A stretch of 64,000 nucleotides of DNA from UKL13-2 sp044229235 (GCA_044229235.1 JBGATH010000021.1:1-64000), one strand, 5' to 3'. Shown: positions 44,226 to 53,327, numbered from the stretch's first letter. Program-made: numbers and translations. The notes: generated by a model not told the origin, from the sequence alone.

Positions 44226-46970
44226 ATGGCAAATCCATTGTGCGTTAACAAGAAAACCATTTCCGTGCTGGTTTCAGCACTGCTCGCGTCCGGCGCCCTC
44301 GGCACGGCAACTGCGCAAACGCCGCCGGCGGGTCCCGCCGGTGTGCCCGGCGCGGCCGGTCCGGCCGCCGCCGCCGCGCGGCCCGACGCTGGTGCACCGC
44401 GGCCTTTCGCAGACATCATCAAGGACGCCAAGCAGATACCCGGCTACTTCAACGTCTACCAAAAGGACGAAAAGGTCTGGATCGAAGTCAAGCCGGATCA
44501 GTTCGAAACGCCATTCTTTTTCCAGATCAACTCCACGCGCGGCATAGGCGAGGCGGGTGTCTATCCAAACTGGATGCTGCGTGGGCACATCGTCGAATTC
44601 AAGAAGCTCGGCAACACCATCCAGCTGATCGCCCGCAACAACAAGTTCATTGCCAAGCCCGGCACACCGATCGCGCGCGCCGTCAAGGAGAGCTTCACCG
44701 ACAGCCTGCTGGCCGTGACCACCGTCGCCAGCGCGCCGCATCCGGAACGCAAGTCGATCCTCATCGATGCGAATGCACTGTTGCTGGCCGACATTCCCGG
44801 AACCTCCACGCGCCTTGAAGCCGCGTTCCGCCTGCCTTACGCCTATGACGCGCGCAATTCCGGCTTCGTCAATGTGCGCTCGACCGAGGACATGACCAGT
44901 TTCAATGTCACCGCGCACTACGGCATGCCCAAGCTGCCCGCCCCGCCGGCTACGCCGTCGCCGGTGCCCACGCCCCCGCCGCCGTCCACGCTGGAAGACA
45001 ACCGCAGCATGTTCCTCGGCTACTACTACTCGTTTGCCAAGCTGCCGGACAAGCCGATGGCGCCACGCATGGCCGACAGCCGCGTGGGCCACTTTGTGAC
45101 GCAGAAATGGAATTTCTCGGACGACATCGCCGCCGTGCCGCGCCAGTACATCGTCAACCGCTGGCGGCTGGAAAAGAAGGATCCGAATGCGGCGCTGTCC
45201 GAGCCGGTCAAGCCGATCACCTACTGGCTGGACAAGAATATCCCGCTAAAGTACCGCGCTGCCGTAATGGAGGGGGTGCTTGAATGGAACAAGGCGTTCG
45301 AGAAGATCGGCTTCAAGAATGCCATCGAGGCCAAGCAACAGGACGACAACGCCGACTTCGACAACAACGACTCCCGCCACGCCTCGATTCGCTGGTATAC
45401 CGACACCAGCGATGGCGCCCTGGCGATCGGCCCGAGCCGTGTCGACCCGCGCTCGGGTGAAATCCTTGACGCGGACATTTCCTTCTCGGACGGCTGGACG
45501 CGATTGCCGCGCCGCCGCGCGGTCGAGCAGCTGACCAGCGTGGCCGTGGGCAACAATCACGAGAAACACGCTGCCCACAAGCACTCGGAAGCGGAAATCA
45601 TGCAGTCGCTGGCCCGCGGCGAACTGCCGCAGCTGTGCGAGTACGAGAGCACCGCCATGGACGAAGTCGCCTTCGCCCTCGACCTGCTGGCCGCGCGCGG
45701 TGACATCGACCCGGAAAGCCCGGAAGCCGAAGCCATCGTCCGCGATACTCTGCGAGACGTGGTGTGGCATGAGGTCGGGCACACCCTGGGCCTGACGCAC
45801 AATTTCCGTGCCTCGACCATCTACAGCCTCGACCAGATGGAAAACAAGGACTTCACCAAGGCCAACGGCATCGCCGGCTCGGTCATGGAATACAACGCCC
45901 TCAACCTGGCGACCAACGGCAAGAAGCAGGGCGAATATGTGATGACCACCATCGGGCCGTACGACTACTGGGCAATCGAGTATGCGTACAAGCCGGTGGA
46001 CACGGCGAAGGAAAAGGAAGAGCTGCTGAAGATTGCATCGCGTTCCAAGGAGCCCCAGCTGGCATTCGCCAACGACATCGATGCCGGTCTCGGCCCGGTT
46101 GAGGGAATGGATCCGGAAGTCACGCGCCGCGACCTCGGCAGCGATCCGCTGGCGTTCGCGGTGCGCCGCATGCAACTCTCGCGAGAACTGTGGGATCGCC
46201 TGCAGGAACGCAAGATCAAGCCGGGCGAACAGTTCGACATCCTGCGCCGGAACTTTGTCAACGCCAGCGCACAGGTGTCGCTGGCCTCCACCGTGGCGGC
46301 GAAATACGTCGGCGGCGTAGTGCACCTGCGTGACCATGCCGACAGTGGTCGCGCACCACTGAACCCGGTGCCGGCCGCGAAGCAGCGCCAGGCTCTCAAG
46401 CTGATTACCGATGGCCTGTTCCGCACCGAAAGCTTCAAGTTCAAGCCGGAATTCGTGGCGCGCCTGGTGCCGGACCAGTTTGACCGCTGGTTCGGCGGCA
46501 ATGGTCGCAACCTGGCCGCCGTGGTCAATCCCGATGCCAGCATCAGCGGTGCCGTGCTTGCCATGCAGCGCGGCGCACTGGACCAGTTGATGGCCGACGC
46601 GGTCGCCGCGCGAATCCTCGATGCGCCCAGCAAGATGGCCGATGGCAAGCAGGCGTTCGCGCTTTCGGAACTCTACGACACGCTGCAAGGCGCGATCTGG
46701 AGCGAACTGAAAGCTGGTGGCGACATTAATGCTTTGCGCCGCAACCTGCAGCGCGAGCACCTGCGCCGCGTGGTCAACGCGCTGATCCGCCCTGCTGCCA
46801 CTACGCCGGCGGACGCCAAGAGCCTGCTGCGCGCCAATGCGCAACAGCTGCAGGCGCAGATTCGCGCGGCGATGGCCAAGGCCGGCAACAAGGAAACCAA
46901 GGCGCACCTGTCGGAAAGCCTGGACCTGCTGACAGAAGCGCTGAAGGCGCCGCTGCAACGCAATACCTGA
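44226..46970 (+). CDS. Secreted zinc-dependent metalloprotease (DUF5117-type metzincin)
   Basis: Large exported protease of 914 aa. A signal peptide (ISVLVSALLASGALGTATAQ) is followed by a Pro/Ala-rich linker. Domains of the DUF5118/DUF5117 kind follow, the second including YIVNRWRLEKKDP. The metzincin site is HEVGHTLGLTH (His515, Glu516, His519, His525) with a probable Met-turn in GSVMEYNALN. The start at 44226 has AGGAGAGG upstream. The same frame stays open back to 43212, but that part is a shadow of prfC. A Pro-rich stretch near residue 240 separates domains. Substrates are unknown. A perfect 21-bp terminator hairpin follows. Confidence 0.85.
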   Translation: MANPLCVNKKTISVLVSALLASGALGTATAQTPPAGPAGVPGAAGPAAAAARPDAGAPRPFADIIKDAKQIPGYFNVYQKDEKVWIEVKPDQFETPFFFQINSTRGIGEAGVYPNWMLRGHIVEFKKLGNTIQLIARNNKFIAKPGTPIARAVKESFTDSLLAVTTVASAPHPERKSILIDANALLLADIPGTSTRLEAAFRLPYAYDARNSGFVNVRSTEDMTSFNVTAHYGMPKLPAPPATPSPVPTPPPPSTLEDNRSMFLGYYYSFAKLPDKPMAPRMADSRVGHFVTQKWNFSDDIAAVPRQYIVNRWRLEKKDPNAALSEPVKPITYWLDKNIPLKYRAAVMEGVLEWNKAFEKIGFKNAIEAKQQDDNADFDNNDSRHASIRWYTDTSDGALAIGPSRVDPRSGEILDADISFSDGWTRLPRRRAVEQLTSVAVGNNHEKHAAHKHSEAEIMQSLARGELPQLCEYESTAMDEVAFALDLLAARGDIDPESPEAEAIVRDTLRDVVWHEVGHTLGLTHNFRASTIYSLDQMENKDFTKANGIAGSVMEYNALNLATNGKKQGEYVMTTIGPYDYWAIEYAYKPVDTAKEKEELLKIASRSKEPQLAFANDIDAGLGPVEGMDPEVTRRDLGSDPLAFAVRRMQLSRELWDRLQERKIKPGEQFDILRRNFVNASAQVSLASTVAAKYVGGVVHLRDHADSGRAPLNPVPAAKQRQALKLITDGLFRTESFKFKPEFVARLVPDQFDRWFGGNGRNLAAVVNPDASISGAVLAMQRGALDQLMADAVAARILDAPSKMADGKQAFALSELYDTLQGAIWSELKAGGDINALRRNLQREHLRRVVNALIRPAATTPADAKSLLRANAQQLQAQIRAAMAKAGNKETKAHLSESLDLLTEALKAPLQRNT

Positions 46971-46986
46971 TCGCTGCTGTCATCCA

Positions 46987-47033
46987 CGGCCCGTTCCTGC
47001 GAACCAGACTGGTTCGCAGGAACGGGCCGTTTT
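46987..47033 (+). terminator. Intrinsic terminator with a perfect 21-bp stem
   Basis: CGGCCCGTTCCTGCGAACCA plus G (46987-47007) is an exact inverted repeat of 47009-47029 with a single A between. TTTT follows. It lies 16 bp after the metalloprotease stop. Confidence 0.85.
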
Positions 47034-47074
47034 CACTTGCCAGTTCCAACCGTACGCATTCGCAGGAAGAGCCC

Positions 47075-49144
47075 ATGAACCGTTTCAAGAGACAATTTTC
47101 GACCCCCACTTTTTCCGTGCGCAGTCTGCTGTCCGCCCTGGCGATGGCCGGCGCGGCGGGGTATGCCGGGGCGCCGCTGGCTGCCGGCACCGCCGGCATT
47201 GATGTTGCCAATATCGACACCTCTGTGCGCGTCCAGGACGACTTCTACCGGCACACCAACGGCAACTGGCTCAAACGCGCGCAGATTCCCGCGGACAAAT
47301 CGCGCTGGGGTTCATTCGATGAACTGCGCGAGAACTCCATCCTCAACCTGCGGGCCATCATCGAATCGCTGCCGAAGGATGCGGTCGCCGCCAAGGGCAG
47401 CGAGGCGCAGAAAATCGCCGATGCGCATGCCAGCTTTGTCGATGAAGCCACCCGCGACGCGCGCGGCATGAAGCCGCTCGCTCCCCTGTTCGAGCGGATT
47501 GCCGCGGTCAGCGACAGGCAGCAATTGCCCGGCCTGATGGCAGAACTGATCCGGTCGGGCATCGGCATGCCCTACACCACCGCCATCAATCAGGACCCGA
47601 AAGACGCCACACGCTACGCGGTGTTGATGAACCAGGGCGGGCTGGGGCTGCCGGACCGGGACTACTACCTGAACGACAAGGACCAGAAGAACGCCACCAT
47701 CCGCGGCAAGTATGTCGCGCTGATCGAAAAGTTGCTGGCGCGGTCCGGCGAGACCGACGCTGCGGGGATGGCAAAAGCCGTGATGGCGCTGGAGACCGAA
47801 CTGGCGAAATCGCACTGGACGCGCGTCGAAAACCGCAACCCCGTCAGGACCTACAACAAGGTTGAAATCACCAAGCTAGCTGAACTCGCCCCCGGCTATG
47901 ACTGGCGGGCATACCTGGATGCGGTGGGTGTGGGCGGCAAAGTCGATTACGTAATCGTGCGCCAGCCAGGCTACCTCAGCAGATTTGCGAGGCTGGTGCA
48001 ATCGACCCCGCTTCCGGTCTGGCGCGCCTACCTCAATTGGCATGTGATCAATCACCACGCGCTGCAGCTGGATCGGCAAACGGTGGCGGATCATTTCGGT
48101 TTTTTCAGCACGGTGCTGCGTGGCATTCCTGAAAACGAGCCGAACTGGAAGCGCGCCGTTCGTTTCGTCGACGGTGGCATGGGAGAAGCGCTGGGCAAGC
48201 TGTATGTGGCCAAGCACTTCTCTGCGGAAAGCAAGGCGCGCATGGAGAAAATCGTCGCCAACCTGCTGGCGGCGTATCGCGACAGCATCGATTCGCTGGA
48301 ATGGATGAGCCCCGCGACAAAAAAGGAAGCCCAGGCAAAACTCGCGACCTTTTCCCCCAAGATTGGCTACACCGAGAAATGGCGCGACTACACCGCGCTG
48401 AGCGTGACACGTGACGATGTGGTCGGCAACGCGCAGCAGTTCAGCCGCTTCAATTTCCAGCGCAACCTGGCCAAGCTGGGACAGCCGGTCGATCGCACCG
48501 AGTGGGGCATGACCCCGCAAACGGTCAATGCCTATTACAGCGCCGTCCGCAATGAAATCGTCTTTCCCGCCGCCATCCTGCAACCGCCGTTTTTCAACGC
48601 GGCGGCCGACGATGCGGTGAACTACGGCGGCATCGGCGCCGTGATCGGCCACGAAATCGGCCACGGCTTCGACGACAGCGGCAGCCAGTACGACGGCAGC
48701 GGCAACCTGCGCAACTGGTGGACGGCTGAGGATCGCGAGAAATACCTGACCCGCACCCGCGCGCTGGTGGTGCAGTACGACCAGTACAGTCCGGTGCCGG
48801 GCTATTTTGTGAACGGCTCACTGACGCTGGGGGAGAACATCGGCGACAACTCGGGTGCGGCGATCGCTTACAAAGCTTGGCAATTGTCGTTGGCCGGCAA
48901 ACCGGCGCCGGTGATCGACGGCTACACCGGCGCACAACGCTTCTTCATGGGCTTCGCGCAAATCTGGCGCAACAAGACGCGTGATGAAGCGCTGATCGTG
49001 CAGATCAAGACCGATCCGCACACGCCTGGAGAATTTCGCGCCAACGGATCCATCCGCAATCAGCCCGGGTTTTACGACGCATTTGGCGTGAAACCGGGCG
49101 ACAAACTTTACCTGCCGCCGGATCAACGGGTTCGCATCTGGTAA
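47075..49144 (+). CDS. Secreted M13-family (neprilysin-like) metallopeptidase
   Basis: Predicted periplasmic or extracellular oligopeptidase of 689 aa. A signal peptide (LLSALAMAGAAGYAGAPLAAG) precedes the M13 N-terminal domain, which begins VQDDFYRHTNGNWLKRAQIP. The zinc site is HEIGH (His526, Glu527, His530) and the downstream ligand motif is GENIGDNSG (Glu587, Asp591). It ends RVRIW; the M13 consensus ends in CRVW, so the family's terminal Cys is replaced by Arg, as in many bacterial members. AGGAAGAG precedes the start. It has the same orientation as the preceding protease but is separated from it by a strong terminator. Confidence 0.92.
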   Translation: MNRFKRQFSTPTFSVRSLLSALAMAGAAGYAGAPLAAGTAGIDVANIDTSVRVQDDFYRHTNGNWLKRAQIPADKSRWGSFDELRENSILNLRAIIESLPKDAVAAKGSEAQKIADAHASFVDEATRDARGMKPLAPLFERIAAVSDRQQLPGLMAELIRSGIGMPYTTAINQDPKDATRYAVLMNQGGLGLPDRDYYLNDKDQKNATIRGKYVALIEKLLARSGETDAAGMAKAVMALETELAKSHWTRVENRNPVRTYNKVEITKLAELAPGYDWRAYLDAVGVGGKVDYVIVRQPGYLSRFARLVQSTPLPVWRAYLNWHVINHHALQLDRQTVADHFGFFSTVLRGIPENEPNWKRAVRFVDGGMGEALGKLYVAKHFSAESKARMEKIVANLLAAYRDSIDSLEWMSPATKKEAQAKLATFSPKIGYTEKWRDYTALSVTRDDVVGNAQQFSRFNFQRNLAKLGQPVDRTEWGMTPQTVNAYYSAVRNEIVFPAAILQPPFFNAAADDAVNYGGIGAVIGHEIGHGFDDSGSQYDGSGNLRNWWTAEDREKYLTRTRALVVQYDQYSPVPGYFVNGSLTLGENIGDNSGAAIAYKAWQLSLAGKPAPVIDGYTGAQRFFMGFAQIWRNKTRDEALIVQIKTDPHTPGEFRANGSIRNQPGFYDAFGVKPGDKLYLPPDQRVRIW

Positions 49145-49163
49145 CGTCGCCCGGCGCGACAAC

Positions 49164-49235
49164 GCGAAACCCCAGCATTGGCGCGGCTTGCAGGCCTTTT
49201 TCGGCTCGCAGGCCTCGCCAATGCTGGGGTTTCGC
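49164..49235. repeat. Inverted-repeat element, copy B
   Basis: Perfect 20-bp arms (49164-49183 and 49216-49235) starting GCGAAACCCCAGCATTGGCG enclose 32 bp. It lies 19 bp after the M13 peptidase stop and could act as a transcript end or stabiliser, although no T-run follows. It is the best-preserved of three copies. Confidence 0.8.
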
Positions 49236-49548
49236 CCTGTTTTGCAGGTGAAACACGAATTTTCTAGGTGTTTTGGCCCGCTTCGCGTATAGTCGCGTTT
49301 CCGCAGTGCAGCAAAACACCGTTTGCACCGCGATTGTTCATCGTCTCCTCCCCCCGCTTTTCTCCTCCGCTTCGTCCGAAGCCTCAGGAATCGCAAATTG
49401 GTTGGCGCCGATGTTGGTGCGTCACTGTTTGCGATCCGGTTCTCCCGATCCCGATCCAGCTTGCCGTCTCGTTTCCGTTTTCGAGGCGACGCCCCGTTTT
49501 TTTGTTGATGCGCTCCCACCGGAATGGGCGTGCTGGAAAAACTTGAAC
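49236..49548 (+). promoter_or_regulatory. Long pyrimidine-rich 5' leader of rhlE with attenuator-like hairpin
   Basis: About 310 bp without a gene. A TATAGT at 49288-49293 could be a -10 box, though its -35 is poor. At 49482-49503, CGAGGC and GCCCCG form a short stem (one mismatch, 3-nt loop) followed by seven T, 46 bp before the start codon, which looks like a leaky terminator. DEAD-box helicase genes often have such regulated leaders. The frame is open through this region, but the protein would not resemble RhlE there. Confidence 0.4.
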
Positions 49549-50871
49549 ATGAATTTTGATTCCCTGGGCTTAGCCGCCCCGATCCGCGAAGCGATTGCCT
49601 TGGCGGGCTACACCGATCCGACCCCCGTGCAGGCGCGCGCCGTGCCCGAAGCCATTGCCGGCCGCGATCTGCTCGTCTCCTCGCAAACCGGCAGCGGCAA
49701 GACCGCTGCCTTCATGCTGCCCGCCTTGCAGCTGTTGAGCGAGCCGCATGCCGTCGCCGGCCGCGGCCCGCGGGTGCTGGTGCTCACGCCCACGCGCGAA
49801 CTCTCCATGCAGGTCACCAAGGCTGCCGAAACCTACGGTCGCAAAATGAAGAAGGTGAAAACCGTCTCCATCGTCGGCGGCATGCCGTATCCGGTGCAGA
49901 ACCGCTTGCTCAAGATCGGCGTCGATATTCTCGTTGCCACGCCGGGTCGCTTGCTGGACCAGATGCAGTCGGGCCGCGTCGATCTTTCGCGCCTGCAGAT
50001 GCTGGTGCTCGACGAAGCCGACCGCATGCTCGACATGGGCTTCAAGGACGACCTCGAAGCCATCGTCGCGAAAATGCCCACCAATCGCCAGACGCTATTC
50101 TTCTCGGCCACGCTGGAAGCCAACATTGCCCGCCTTGCCGCCTCGATGCTCAACGATCCGGTGCGCATCGAGATCGACAGCCAGCAGACCCGCCACGAGA
50201 ACATCGAACAGCGCCTGCATTTCGCCGACGACATGGGCCACAAGAACCGTTTGCTCGATCACCTGTTGCGTGACACCGAGATGAACCAGGCCATCGTCTT
50301 CACCGCCACCAAGCGTGCCGCCGATGACCTGGCCAGCAACCTCAACGAAGCCGGTTTCTCGGTCGCGGCCCTGCACGGCGACATGAAGCAGGGCGCCCGC
50401 ACCCGCACGCTGCAGGCCTTGCGCCGCGGCGGACTCAAGGTGCTGGTGGCCACCGACGTGGCCGCGCGCGGCATCGACGTGCAGGGCATCTCGCACGTCA
50501 TCAATTACGATCTGCCGCGCCAGGCCGAAGACTACGTGCACCGCATCGGCCGCACCGGTCGCGCGGGCAAGAATGGCATCGCCATTTCGCTGGCCAATGT
50601 GCGCGAGCATTTCCAGGTGAAGCTGATCGAGCGCTTTACTTCGCAGGCGATTCCGGTCACCACCATTCCGGGCCTGGAGCCGAAGCAGCGTGTGTTCACC
50701 AAGCCGTCGGGCCCGCGTCCGGCCGGGCGTGACGGCGCGCGCAAGTTTGGCGGGCGCGGCAACGATGCGCCGCGCTCGGGCAAGCCCGGTGGCTACAGTG
50801 GTTTCGGCAAGAGCGGATCGGGCAAGCCGTTCGCCAAGACCGCCCCCAAGTCGCCGTGGCAAGGCAAGTAG
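49549..50871 (+). CDS. rhlE: DEAD-box ATP-dependent RNA helicase RhlE
   Basis: RNA-unwinding ATPase used in ribosome assembly and RNA decay, often cold-induced. The Q motif is FDSLGLAAPIREAIALAGY. Walker A is SQTGSGKT (Lys51), then PTREL, TPGRL, DEAD, SAT, ATDVAARGID and HRIGRTGRAG follow in order. The C-terminal tail is Gly/Arg/Lys-rich (about residues 385-440), as is usual for RhlE, and probably binds RNA. The ATG at 49549 gives 440 aa beginning MNFDSLGL. A terminator follows. Confidence 0.94.
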   Translation: MNFDSLGLAAPIREAIALAGYTDPTPVQARAVPEAIAGRDLLVSSQTGSGKTAAFMLPALQLLSEPHAVAGRGPRVLVLTPTRELSMQVTKAAETYGRKMKKVKTVSIVGGMPYPVQNRLLKIGVDILVATPGRLLDQMQSGRVDLSRLQMLVLDEADRMLDMGFKDDLEAIVAKMPTNRQTLFFSATLEANIARLAASMLNDPVRIEIDSQQTRHENIEQRLHFADDMGHKNRLLDHLLRDTEMNQAIVFTATKRAADDLASNLNEAGFSVAALHGDMKQGARTRTLQALRRGGLKVLVATDVAARGIDVQGISHVINYDLPRQAEDYVHRIGRTGRAGKNGIAISLANVREHFQVKLIERFTSQAIPVTTIPGLEPKQRVFTKPSGPRPAGRDGARKFGGRGNDAPRSGKPGGYSGFGKSGSGKPFAKTAPKSPWQGK

Positions 50872-50892
50872 TCCCGCGTCATTCAGACAGAG

Positions 50893-50922
50893 AAAAAAGC
50901 CCGCTTCGCGCGGGCCTTTTTT
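50893..50922 (+). terminator. Intrinsic terminator after rhlE
   Basis: GCCCGC and GCGGGC form a stem with a 5-nt loop, flanked by six A upstream and six T downstream, 21 bp after the rhlE stop. Confidence 0.9.
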
Positions 50923-51023
50923 CGTGGTGCGGCAAATATTGCCGGTGCGGATTCAGGATGCAAGGCTGCGCCCTATAATTTGCGAATCGACGCAGGCCTC
51001 CCGCAACCACCAGATTGACCGCC

Positions 51024-51254
51024 ATGCCCATCTACGAATACCAATGCCTCGATTGCAAGAACGATTTCGAAAAACTGGTGCGCGCGTCCGACGCGCCGCC
51101 ACAATGTCCGAAATGCAGCAGTACGTCGCTGCACAAGAAGCTCTCCGCCTTTGCCGCGGTCACCGGCGGGTCGTCTTCGGGCGCTGACCTGTCGGCTTGC
51201 CAGACCTGCGGCAATCCTGGTGGCCCCGGTGCCTGCGGCTTGCCGCACGGCTGA
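51024..51254 (+). CDS. FmdB-family zinc-ribbon protein
   Basis: Small cytoplasmic protein of 76 aa with the FmdB regulatory zinc-ribbon pattern. It starts MPIYEYQCLDC, and a second pair CPKC lies about 20 residues on. Together these form a four-Cys metal site. A C-terminal tail has CQTCG and a Gly-rich end. The ATG at 51024 is the conserved start. Function is not established; family members are suggested to act in transcription or metal-linked control. The adjacent Lrp gene converges on it 12 bp away. Confidence 0.85.
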   Translation: MPIYEYQCLDCKNDFEKLVRASDAPPQCPKCSSTSLHKKLSAFAAVTGGSSSGADLSACQTCGNPGGPGACGLPHG

Positions 51255-51266
51255 ACAGATTTCGCG

Positions 51267-51749
51267 TTACGCGTAGTCCAGCGGCAGCGCGGTGGTGTAT
51301 TTGAGTTGCTCCATGGCGAAACTGGAGCTGACGTCGAACAGTTCGATGTCCTTGATCAGCTTTTTGTACACCGCGTCGTAGCCGGCGATGTCCGGCACCA
51401 CCACCCGCAGCAGGTAGTCGATGTCGCCGCTCATCCGATAGACCTCGACCACTTCCGGAATTGCCGCGATCACCCTGGCAAAGCGCGCCAGCCATTCGCT
51501 GTTGTGCTGGCTGGTCTTCACCGAGACAAATACCGTGACGCCGACATTAATGGCGGCTGGGTCGAGCAAGGCGACGCGCTTGCGGATGATGCCGGCCGCC
51601 TCCATGCGTTGAATGCGTCGCCAGCAGGGGGTCGGTGACAGCTTGACTGCCTCGGCCAGGGCATTGAGGCTGAGGCTGGCATCGGTCTGCAGGTGCTTGA
51701 GGAGCGCGCGATCGACCCGGTCTAGAAGAATTTTCTCTTTGGCAGGCAT
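51267..51749 (-). CDS. Lrp/AsnC-family transcriptional regulator
   Basis: Amino-acid-responsive regulator of 160 aa. The N-terminal winged helix-turn-helix starts LDRVDRALLKHLQ and includes ALAEAVKLSPTPCWRRIQRM. The C-terminal RAM effector domain includes VVEVYRMSGDIDYLLRVVV and the YDAVYKKLIKDI helix. Full length for the family. It is divergent from the small DUF6356-like gene, so it may control that gene or itself. Ligand unknown. Confidence 0.9.
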   Translation of the reverse strand: MPAKEKILLDRVDRALLKHLQTDASLSLNALAEAVKLSPTPCWRRIQRMEAAGIIRKRVALLDPAAINVGVTVFVSVKTSQHNSEWLARFARVIAAIPEVVEVYRMSGDIDYLLRVVVPDIAGYDAVYKKLIKDIELFDVSSSFAMEQLKYTTALPLDYA

Positions 51750-51853
51750 ACCTGTAGTGTATTTTGGCGTGAATCATTAATTATGCGCCAAGAAACGCAA
51801 ACCCGTTTCCGTTATCCAGCGCGAGAATGCTGGCTTCGCGTAGGAGGCCCGCC

Positions 51854-52105
51854 ATGAACAACAACCCGTTTACCCAGCACCCCGCCGAGGTCGGCGAGTC
51901 CTATTGGCAGCATCTGCGCATGGCGCTGGGGTTCGCCGTGGAGTTGTTCGCCGCAGGATTCGCAGCCTTGGTGCATGCGTTCCTGCCGTTCCTGTTCGTC
52001 AAGACCGGCAGCAAGGCCATCACGCGCCTGCACGATCGCATGGTGATCAATCGCACCAGGGCAGCTTCCGCCGCGCCGGCCGCCGCGCAACTCACCACCC
52101 GCTAG
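51854..52105 (+). CDS. Small DUF6356-like membrane protein
   Basis: An 83-aa protein beginning MNNNPFTQHPAEVGESYWQH. The HPxxVGExYxxH pattern recalls the DUF6356 family. One strongly hydrophobic segment (about residues 27-50, ELFAAGFAALVHAFLPFLFV) suggests a single membrane span, and the C-terminus is Ala-rich. TAGGAGG precedes the start by 6 nt. Function unknown. Its last 4 bp overlap the end of the convergent chelatase gene. Confidence 0.75.
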   Translation: MNNNPFTQHPAEVGESYWQHLRMALGFAVELFAAGFAALVHAFLPFLFVKTGSKAITRLHDRMVINRTRAASAAPAAAQLTTR

Positions 52106-52485
52106 TCGCGGGAAGCCTCAGCGGCCCAGTCGGCAATCGCGTCGATCAGGGCGTCGATCTCGCCCAGCGCCGGCAGCACCCGAAAGCGCATGCCGGTGCG
52201 ATCCCGCGCCGCCGTCACCAGCGCCGGCAAATCCTTGCGCAGATGACCGCCCAGAGCGAGAAATATCGGCGCCACCATCACTTCCCTGATTCCCTGTTGG
52301 TGGAGCGCATCCACGCATTCATCGAACGACGGTGTCATGCGCTCCAGAAAGGCCAGTTCCACCACGCGTTCGGGTTGCCGAGCCTGCACCGCAGCCTTGA
52401 GCCGGCGAAATGGCGCTGCCCAACCCGGGTCGGAGGAACCGTGGGCGAACAGCAGCAGGGCGCGATCAGAATTCTGGATGTCCAT
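52102..52485 (-). CDS. cbiX: CbiX/SirB-type sirohydrochlorin chelatase
   Basis: Short single-domain chelatase of 127 aa that would insert Fe2+ (or Co2+) into sirohydrochlorin. The opening ALLLFAHGSSDPGWAAPFRR carries the catalytic-type His, and VMVAPIFLALGGHLRKDLP is the second conserved block. The start at 52485 gives the usual CbiXS length; in-frame ATGs upstream have no family similarity. Siroheme is the cofactor of the nitrite reductase at 61596, and cobA at 59340 makes the precursor, so the gene fits nitrate assimilation although it reads the other way. A precorrin-2 dehydrogenase gene is not in the window. Confidence 0.82.
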   Translation of the reverse strand: MDIQNSDRALLLFAHGSSDPGWAAPFRRLKAAVQARQPERVVELAFLERMTPSFDECVDALHQQGIREVMVAPIFLALGGHLRKDLPALVTAARDRTGMRFRVLPALGEIDALIDAIADWAAEASRD

Positions 52486-52579
52486 GCGTGAAGCCGGGCA
52501 GGCGTGAAGTTTCGCTGGCGGCATCATAGCAAGACACCCGCCGGCGGACTGGTACGCGGATTGCTTTACTTGGTGATCC

Positions 52580-53176
52580 ATGAAAGCGCACAAAAGCAAA
52601 CCGCTAAAAGTCATGCTGGTCGATGAGGACCCCGATCGCGCGGCCGATGTGCGTGCGGCGCTGCTGGCGAACGGTTGCGAGGTGATCTCGCTGCTGGCCT
52701 CGCCGCTGGAGATCTATGCGGCCGTGGCCCAGTGCTCCCCGGACGTGATCATCATCGACACCGAGTCCCCCTCGCGCGATTCGCTGGAGAACCTTGCCTT
52801 CGTGTCGCGTGACCGTCCGCACCCGATCGTCATGTTCTCGGGCGACCGCAGCGGCGAGACCATCCGCGCCGCCATCCTCGCGGGGGTGTCCGCCTACGTG
52901 GTGGACGGGCTGTCGGAAGCGCGCCTGCAGCCGATTCTCGAAGTCGCGGTCGAGCGGTTCGCGGCCGAGCAGAGCCTGAAGAAAGAACTTGCTGTCGCGA
53001 AATCGGCGCTGTCGGAACGCAAGTCGGTCGAGCGCGCCAAGGGCATTCTCATGAAGCAGAAAAGCATCGACGAAGAAGCAGCGTTTCAGATGCTGCGCAA
53101 GTTCGCCATGGATCGCGGCATGAGGATGGCGGAAGCGGCCTCCAAAGTGATCGAGATGTCGCAACTGATGGGCTGA
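52580..53176 (+). CDS. nasT: NasT-type ANTAR response regulator (antiterminator)
   Basis: RNA-binding regulator of nitrate assimilation of 198 aa. An N-terminal receiver-like domain has VMLVDEDPDRA and a possible phosphoacceptor Asp60 in VIIIDTES. The switch region reads AYVVDGLSEARL, as in NasT proteins. The C-terminal ANTAR domain (about 135-195) has VERAKGILMKQ and MAEAASKVIEMS. ANTAR proteins bind paired A1/G4 hexaloop hairpins and prevent termination; exactly such hairpins lie downstream at 53359-53396. Its usual partner NasS, which holds NasT inactive without nitrate, is not encoded next to it. Confidence 0.9.
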   Translation: MKAHKSKPLKVMLVDEDPDRAADVRAALLANGCEVISLLASPLEIYAAVAQCSPDVIIIDTESPSRDSLENLAFVSRDRPHPIVMFSGDRSGETIRAAILAGVSAYVVDGLSEARLQPILEVAVERFAAEQSLKKELAVAKSALSERKSVERAKGILMKQKSIDEEAAFQMLRKFAMDRGMRMAEAASKVIEMSQLMG

Positions 53177-53204
53177 TCGGCCGCGCGTGCCGATGTGCCG
53201 CTTT

Positions 53205-53242
53205 GGTGCACCGCAGCATTGTCGCACCACGCTTTTGGTGCG
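53205..53242. promoter_or_regulatory. NtrC-like half-sites upstream of the sigma-54 promoter
   Basis: GGTGCACC (53205-53212) and a 20-bp palindrome CGCACCA-N6-TGGTGCG (53223-53242) lie about 85-125 bp before the -24 element, a normal enhancer distance. They resemble the NtrC half-site GCACC/GGTGC, but the spacing between half-sites is wider than the usual consensus. Confidence 0.4.
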
Positions 53243-53327
53243 TTCGCTTTCCGGCCCGGTTTAGGCTGCGCTCGGCCTGCTGAAAAAATCGCCATTCAAA
53301 TCAGCGCGTTGACGCAATTCTGCCGGT

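Noticed and set aside
52580..53176. Possibility that the receiver domain of NasT is phosphorylated by a partner kinase
   Set aside because: NasT proteins are controlled by NasS binding rather than phosphorylation, and no kinase gene is nearby.
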